Assembly: GCA_018821785.1 (NCBI GenBank)
Contig: JAHJLI010000043.1
Coordinates: forward strand, 1-64,000
DNA: 64,000 nucleotides
Origin: Pseudomonadota bacterium
GTDB taxonomy: Bacteria; Desulfobacterota; Desulfobulbia; Desulfobulbales; Desulfocapsaceae
Direction: 5' to 3'
Below, piece by piece: positions 59,977-64,000 of the stretch. A program made the translations under genes and the position numbers. Under the pieces are notes generated by a model, which was given only the letters and a program-made list of their open reading frames with translations, did no database searches and was not told the DNA's origin. The first letter of the stretch is position 1, and each line of letters starts with the position of its first letter.

Positions 59977-61335
59977 TTGCAAAGAAAACAATCACGAACA
60001 GCAAGATTTGTTGCTGTCGAGACACTCTGTCGCCTCTACCAGGATCGTTCGCCGGTCAAATCCCTGCTCAATCGGGCAGTGCGAAAATACGCTCTGCCCG
60101 GCAACGAACGTAACCTCACCATGCAGCTGGTATATGGTGTCCTCCGAAACCGCCAGTACCTCGACCGGATTCTGCAACTGTTGTCAAAGACTCCTCTTCC
60201 AAAAATCGACCCCTTTATCCACCAGGCCTTGGCGACTGGCCTCTATCAGCTTTTTTTTCTTGAACGTATTCCGCAATCGGCGGCTGTCCACGAAATGGTT
60301 GAATGTTGCAAGATGTGGGGCATTCCGAAAAGACTGGAGGGATTCGTCAACGGCATCCTGCGCCAATCCATCCGACAAAAAGAAATGCTTACAGCTCAGG
60401 CTGGACGAGAAGAAAATGGTGATCCGATCATCAATCATCCCCAATGGCTGGTTGCCAGATGGAGCAACCATTTCGGTCATATCGAAGCTCTGCGGATTTG
60501 CGCAACCAATAACCGCGAACCCCTGCTGATACTCCGTACCAATATTGTAAAAATCACCCTGGATGATTTCCGCAAGGTGCTTGACGATGCCAATATCCCC
60601 AATCACCGGGGTGCCTATGCCGAGGATGCGGTTATTCTGCCTGGGTACCAGGGAGCCATAAGTGCAATCCCCGGGTATGTCGAGGGCTTCTTTCAGGTTC
60701 AGGACGAGGCGGCCCAGCTCGCCACCGGCCTGCTCGGCCCTTTTCGCCGGGGTGGGCGGTATCTGGACGGCTGTGCCGGACTTGGCGGTAAAACCTCGCA
60801 CCTGCTCCAGTTTGCCGCAAGCCATGCCCTTACCATTCACGCTGTTGAACCGGAACCGTACCGATTGGAAAAACTCCAGGAAAATGTCAACCGACTGGCC
60901 GTGGCCCACGCACCGGTCGTCCATGAAAAAACCCTGCAACACTTTACCTTGGGAGACCTGCCACCCTTCGACGGCATCCTCATCGACGCACCCTGCTCAG
61001 GCACCGGGGTCACCGGCCGACACCCCGACATCCGCTGGAATCGTCGCCCAGAGGATCTTATCCGCTATCAGCAGGAGCAATTGAACATCCTTGGTCATAG
61101 TGCTGAACTCCTTGCTCCCGAAGGCATTTTGGTCTATGCCACCTGTTCTCTTGAACCTGAAGAAAATCAGGATGTGATCAAGGCCTTTCTTGCAGGAAAC
61201 CGAGCTTTTCGCCTGACCGACTGCACCATGTACTTGCCTGAGGCAGCCCACCGCTTCATTGAGGGCCACTGCTTCGCCCCTCGTCCCGATGCCACCATCG
61301 ATGGTTTCTTTGCAGCTCGTATGCAGCGCAGTTAG
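59977..61335 (+). CDS. rsmB: 16S rRNA (cytosine-C5) methyltransferase, RsmB type
   Basis: A 452-residue RNA m5C methyltransferase. The N-terminal NusB-like domain (about 1-150: ARFVAVETLCRLYQD, then ALATGLYQLFFLERIPQSAAVHEMVE) is followed by the SAM-binding domain with DGCAGLGGKTSHL, the DAPCSGTGVTGRHPDIRW motif IV and YATCSLEPEENQDV motif VI with its catalytic Cys. The fused NusB domain marks RsmB. The start is a TTG at 59977, as no ATG precedes the conserved N-terminus. A half copy of repeat family 1 lies on its stop codon. Confidence 0.9.
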   Translation: MQRKQSRTARFVAVETLCRLYQDRSPVKSLLNRAVRKYALPGNERNLTMQLVYGVLRNRQYLDRILQLLSKTPLPKIDPFIHQALATGLYQLFFLERIPQSAAVHEMVECCKMWGIPKRLEGFVNGILRQSIRQKEMLTAQAGREENGDPIINHPQWLVARWSNHFGHIEALRICATNNREPLLILRTNIVKITLDDFRKVLDDANIPNHRGAYAEDAVILPGYQGAISAIPGYVEGFFQVQDEAAQLATGLLGPFRRGGRYLDGCAGLGGKTSHLLQFAASHALTIHAVEPEPYRLEKLQENVNRLAVAHAPVVHEKTLQHFTLGDLPPFDGILIDAPCSGTGVTGRHPDIRWNRRPEDLIRYQQEQLNILGHSAELLAPEGILVYATCSLEPEENQDVIKAFLAGNRAFRLTDCTMYLPEAAHRFIEGHCFAPRPDATIDGFFAARMQRS

Positions 61336-61378
61336 CCGTTGCCAATAAAATTGGCATAGAGAAAAATTGCGCAACGGC
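61333..61378 (+). repeat. Half copy of dispersed repeat family 1
   Basis: A nested hairpin on the rsmB stop codon: outer arms GCCGTTGC (61335-61342) and GCAACGGC (61371-61378), inner GCCAAT with ATTGGC. It resembles the second hairpin of the copy at 53881-53990, which also has GCCGTTG, ATTGGC and CAACGGC in that order. The first hairpin of the family is absent. Confidence 0.4.
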
Positions 61379-61486
61379 CTGCTAAAAGATATCCCAGGTT
61401 TTTCTTTGCCATCGACTAAGGTCTGTTGTACATTCTCCAGATTCTCATGACACAGTCCAGCCCCCCTTCTGCAAAAGAGGGGTTTC

Positions 61487-61511
61487 ACCTGTGGCTGCAC
61501 AGGTTTTCTTT
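61487..61511 (+). terminator. Candidate terminator after rsmB
   Basis: Stem ACCTGT with ACAGGT, 6-base loop, followed by TTTTCTTT. It lies 150 bases after rsmB and just upstream of the next gene's ribosome site, so it could also be a leader hairpin. Confidence 0.45.
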
Positions 61512-61528
61512 AACCAAGGATACAGACA

Positions 61529-62125
61529 ATGGCTGAAATTAAAAGCACGATGGACATGGTAATGGAACGCGCCGCCAGAATGGCTGCGGCCGCAACTCCG
61601 ACTACAGACGACGAAACCCTAGTTAAAAAAGGAATGCGCCTGGCTGCCGAGTATATCAATGGCAAGGAAATTGATCTCAACCGTGAACTAGCGGCACAAC
61701 CGCCCACCGAGCAGGGAGAGGTTGGTAAGGGCATGACCCAGACTCTGCTCCGTAATATCACCCTGCCCCGCACCAAAGAACTGCAAGCCTCGGGTGAACT
61801 TGCTCTGCAGGCTGTTTTAGCCCTGGCAGGCAAAAAAAATGAGGTAATAACCATTTGCCGGGAACTGGACCAGATACTCAAGCAGTACGGACAACACAAG
61901 GACCAGATGACCCAACAGCTGGAAGACGCAATCAAAGCACAACTGGAGCAGCAGGGCGCCGCCAGAGGTCAGGCCGGCAAGGTCAACACCAACCCTGCCA
62001 TGCACCCGCAGTACCGGGAAGAGCTGTCACGCATGTTGACCGGACTGAACAACCAGTACAACGACGCTATGGACCAACGCAAGGCGATGATACTCCAACT
62101 ACTCTCTCCTCCGGCCACCCGCTGA
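61529..62125 (+). CDS. Uncharacterised helical protein
   Basis: A 198-residue, mostly helical protein with no recognised family. The N-terminus is MAEIKSTMDMVMERAARMAA. The sequence is rich in Ala, Gln, Glu and Lys, with a probable coiled-coil region at about 105-145 (ITICRELDQILKQYGQHKDQMTQQLEDAIKAQL). No Cys cluster, signal peptide or membrane segment is visible. AAGGA precedes the ATG at long spacing. It precedes the M24 peptidase gene by 50 bases. It resembles conserved hypothetical proteins of Desulfobacterota in style only; the function is unknown. Confidence 0.75.
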   Translation: MAEIKSTMDMVMERAARMAAAATPTTDDETLVKKGMRLAAEYINGKEIDLNRELAAQPPTEQGEVGKGMTQTLLRNITLPRTKELQASGELALQAVLALAGKKNEVITICRELDQILKQYGQHKDQMTQQLEDAIKAQLEQQGAARGQAGKVNTNPAMHPQYREELSRMLTGLNNQYNDAMDQRKAMILQLLSPPATR

Positions 62126-62175
62126 TCCATGGGTCAAGTCAAACCCACCCTTGCCGTCTCCCGAGGTCAGTAAGT

Positions 62176-63276
62176 ATGGATTACCAAAAACGGATTACCC
62201 AACTTCAGGCCCGGTTACGACGCAAAAAACTTGACTGCCTGCTCGTCAGCCACCCAGAGAACCGCCGCTATCTGAGCGGGTACAAGGGCGGGGATCATGG
62301 TATTGCCGAGACCTCCGGTCTGCTTCTTGTTCCGGCCAAGGGGCAGGTGCGGCTGCTCACCGACTTTCGCTATAAAATCCAGGCGGAGCGGGAAGTTCCT
62401 TGGGCCGAGGTGTCCCTCTACGGTAAGGGCATTGTCAAGCTTCTCGGCCAGCTACTGCCAAAGCTCAGTATAAAAACCTTGGCCTTTGAAAGCCATTACA
62501 CCCTGCATTCCGCGGCTGAAAAAATGGCAGTAGCTTTGCAAAAAAAAGGCATTCACACCGTTCCCCTCACCAACCTTATCGAAGACCAGCGTATCATCAA
62601 GGATGAGGAAGAGATTAACCTCATCCGTAAAGCAGTACGCTTAAATGAGGAAGTCTTTGTCGAAATTTATAGTTCTCTTGCCGCCTGCCGGTCAGAACTC
62701 GATGTAGCCCTGGCCATCGAAACGGCAATGCGCCGGAAAGGAGCTGAAGGTCCGAGCTTTTCCACCATCGTCGCAAGCGGCGAAAACGGCGCCCTGCCCC
62801 ATGCTGTACCCGGCCCGACAAAGCTCCAACGTGGTGGATCACTTACCATCGACATGGGTCTGGTCCTTGACGGCTACTGTTCCGATATGACCAGAAACTT
62901 CGTCCCCGACACACCAAGTGAGAGGTATCTCAAACTGCACCGCCTGGTGCGCCGCGCTCAGGTGGCCGGAATGGCTGCGATCAAGGACGGAGTAAGAGCC
63001 TGTGATGTCGACTACGCCGCCCGTAATGTTATTGAAAGTGCCGGGTACGGTCAATATTTCGGCCACTCCCTAGGCCACGGGGTGGGCCTTGCAGTCCACG
63101 AAGAACCTCGGGTTTCCTCACGCAACCGAAAAAAACTGCGTGCCGGCATGGTAGTCACCGTCGAACCGGGTATCTATATCCCCGGTTGGGGCGGCATCCG
63201 CCTCGAAAACATGGTCGTTGTTCGCCTGGACGGCTGTGAAAACCTTAACCACAATACAACCTGGCTCGACTTATGA
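62176..63276 (+). CDS. M24-family Xaa-Pro aminopeptidase
   Basis: A 366-residue creatinase/aminopeptidase P fold. The N-terminal creatinase-like domain (about 1-130) is followed by the metallopeptidase domain with metal ligands in IDMGLVLDGYCSDMTR (two Asp), HSLGHGVGL (His) and TVEPGIYI plus IRLENMVVV (two Glu). It removes an N-terminal residue preceding Pro. ATG 62176 (MDYQKRI) with GAGG upstream is chosen; an extended frame from further upstream crosses the previous gene and is rejected. It overlaps the PhoH-type gene by 4 bases. Confidence 0.93.
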   Translation: MDYQKRITQLQARLRRKKLDCLLVSHPENRRYLSGYKGGDHGIAETSGLLLVPAKGQVRLLTDFRYKIQAEREVPWAEVSLYGKGIVKLLGQLLPKLSIKTLAFESHYTLHSAAEKMAVALQKKGIHTVPLTNLIEDQRIIKDEEEINLIRKAVRLNEEVFVEIYSSLAACRSELDVALAIETAMRRKGAEGPSFSTIVASGENGALPHAVPGPTKLQRGGSLTIDMGLVLDGYCSDMTRNFVPDTPSERYLKLHRLVRRAQVAGMAAIKDGVRACDVDYAARNVIESAGYGQYFGHSLGHGVGLAVHEEPRVSSRNRKKLRAGMVVTVEPGIYIPGWGGIRLENMVVVRLDGCENLNHNTTWLDL

Positions 63277-64000
63277 AACCACCGAAATATTTTGTTCTTG
63301 ATACCAATGTGTTGCTCCATAATCCCGAGGCAATCAATTCCTTTGGTGACAACTATATTGTGCTGCCGATGACCGTTATCGAAGAACTCGACAATTTTAA
63401 ACGAGTCAACGACGAACTAGGCCGGAGTGCACGCCAGGTCATCCGCAATCTCGATCGCCTCCGTGCCAAGGGAACCTTGCGAAATGGCGTCGCCCTCGAC
63501 AACGGCGGAATGCTGAAGATATCTCTCGATGAAAAGTCCATTCCCGGTACCTTTCTCGAAATGTCCCTGCCGGATCACCGGATTCTCGCCGTAGCCGCTA
63601 ACTTGGCGGCGGAAAAGAAAAAGGTGATTTTCGTCTCAAAAGATATCAACGCCCGGCTGAAAGCCGATGCCCTGGGCATCGAGGTCATGGATTTTGAGCA
63701 ACAAAAATGTGATTTCGATAGCCTGTATCGCGGCTGGCGAGAACTCCCAGTGGCAGGGGAGATAGTTGATTCTTTTCATAAAGACAAAGGCACAACCATT
63801 GCGGGAGCCGATTTCTACACCAACGAATTTGTCATCCTGCAAGACCAGAACAATCCGAAACACAGTGGTTTTGCCAAGGCCTCCGGCAGCGACAGCCTCA
63901 TCCATCTGGATCCGGCCTTTGACTGCGCCTGGGATCTTCACGGCCGCTCCAAGGAACAACGAATGGCTCTGGAGCTACTCCTCGACCCGAAGATCAAAAT
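63273..64000 (+). CDS. PIN-PhoH family protein (partial, cut by window end)
   Basis: The first 242 codons of a PhoH2-type protein. The N-terminal PIN ribonuclease domain (about 1-140) has acidic residues in VLDTNVLLHNP, MTVIEELDNFK and LPDHRILAVA, and VFVSKDINARLKA-type text (VIFVSKDINARLKADALGIEVMDF). The sequence then runs into the PhoH helicase-like domain, beginning near FDCAWDLHGRSKEQRMALELLLDP. The Walker motifs are beyond the window. The start overlaps the preceding stop in an ATGA. These proteins combine RNA binding, RNA cleavage and ATPase activity. Confidence 0.9.
   Translation, partial: MKPPKYFVLDTNVLLHNPEAINSFGDNYIVLPMTVIEELDNFKRVNDELGRSARQVIRNLDRLRAKGTLRNGVALDNGGMLKISLDEKSIPGTFLEMSLPDHRILAVAANLAAEKKKVIFVSKDINARLKADALGIEVMDFEQQKCDFDSLYRGWRELPVAGEIVDSFHKDKGTTIAGADFYTNEFVILQDQNNPKHSGFAKASGSDSLIHLDPAFDCAWDLHGRSKEQRMALELLLDPKIK

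Noticed and set aside
61855-62175. In-frame N-terminal extension of the M24 peptidase
   Set aside because: It overlaps the end of the previous gene, is of unlikely composition, and a normal start with a ribosome site exists at 62176.
1-64000. CRISPR arrays, tRNA or rRNA genes
   Set aside because: I saw no regularly spaced direct repeats and no cloverleaf or rRNA-like conserved segment in the intergenic regions.

Overview
The window looks like chromosome of an anaerobic bacterium of the Desulfobacterota type, with a Desulfobulbales/Desulfuromonadales-like flavour. This is inferred from the gene content, not from a marker gene: an AthL/AthS-like molybdenum transhydroxylase, ADP-forming acyl-CoA synthetase subunits, a GGGtGRT plus IscU-like pair, a sigma-54 two-component system and response regulators with DUF4388 and roadblock domains. 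No rRNA, tRNA, CRISPR array or complete insertion sequence was found.

Layout. (1) 514-2949, minus strand: an operon of an SDR reductase and two tandem cyclase-family hydrolases, with a divergent IclR regulator at 3472-4245. (2) 4246-5361: about 1.1 kb without a recognisable gene. (3) 5362-33915, plus strand: one long, tightly packed extracellular contractile injection system (eCIS, phage-tail-like) locus. It holds sheath, tube, a zinc-ribbon protein, a disordered protein, a DUF4255 terminator-type protein, an AAA+ ATPase, two DUF4157 (eCIS core domain) proteins that are the best cargo candidates, then tube adaptor, LysM protein, split spike (gpD-like and gpV-like), PAAR-like tip, gp25, two large baseplate proteins, a tail-protein-I-like protein, a DUF6519 beta-helix protein and a carboxypeptidase-regulatory-like protein. 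(4) 44803-33912, minus strand: a ten-gene run comprising transhydroxylase large and iron-sulfur subunits, cupin, both subunits of an ADP-forming acyl-CoA synthetase, enoyl-CoA hydratase, OB-fold protein, thiolase, TPR protein and FMN reductase, with a second divergent IclR regulator at 45271-46041. (5) 46131-53284: chemotaxis receptor, sensor kinase, sigma-54 activator, response regulator with DUF4388 and roadblock domains, and a stand-alone roadblock protein. (6) 53437-64000: mostly housekeeping genes (dtd, M16C peptidase, IscU-like/GGGtGRT pair, amino-acid binding protein, rRNA methyltransferase, M24 peptidase, PhoH-family protein cut by the window edge).

How it may work together. The two metabolic arms, each with its own paralogous divergent IclR regulator, flank the eCIS. 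Read together they suggest anaerobic breakdown of a polyhydroxylated aromatic or cyclic compound (pyrogallol, phloroglucinol or resorcinol type): ring hydroxyl rearrangement, reduction, hydrolytic ring opening, then CoA-dependent cleavage with ATP made by the ADP-forming synthetase. The eCIS has its own low-GC cargo block. Its second DUF4157 protein ends in a hydrophobic pre-toxin-like segment and a gluzincin-type metallopeptidase motif, making it the leading effector candidate.

Two families of dispersed, hairpin-forming intergenic repeats sit at gene ends. One has copies near 400-512, 40105-40212 and 53881-53990 with a half copy at 61333-61378. The other has copies at 4243-4304 and 37363-37417. 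In both, paired bases differ between copies in a compensating way, which suggests the fold is under selection or was inherited from a mobile repeat.
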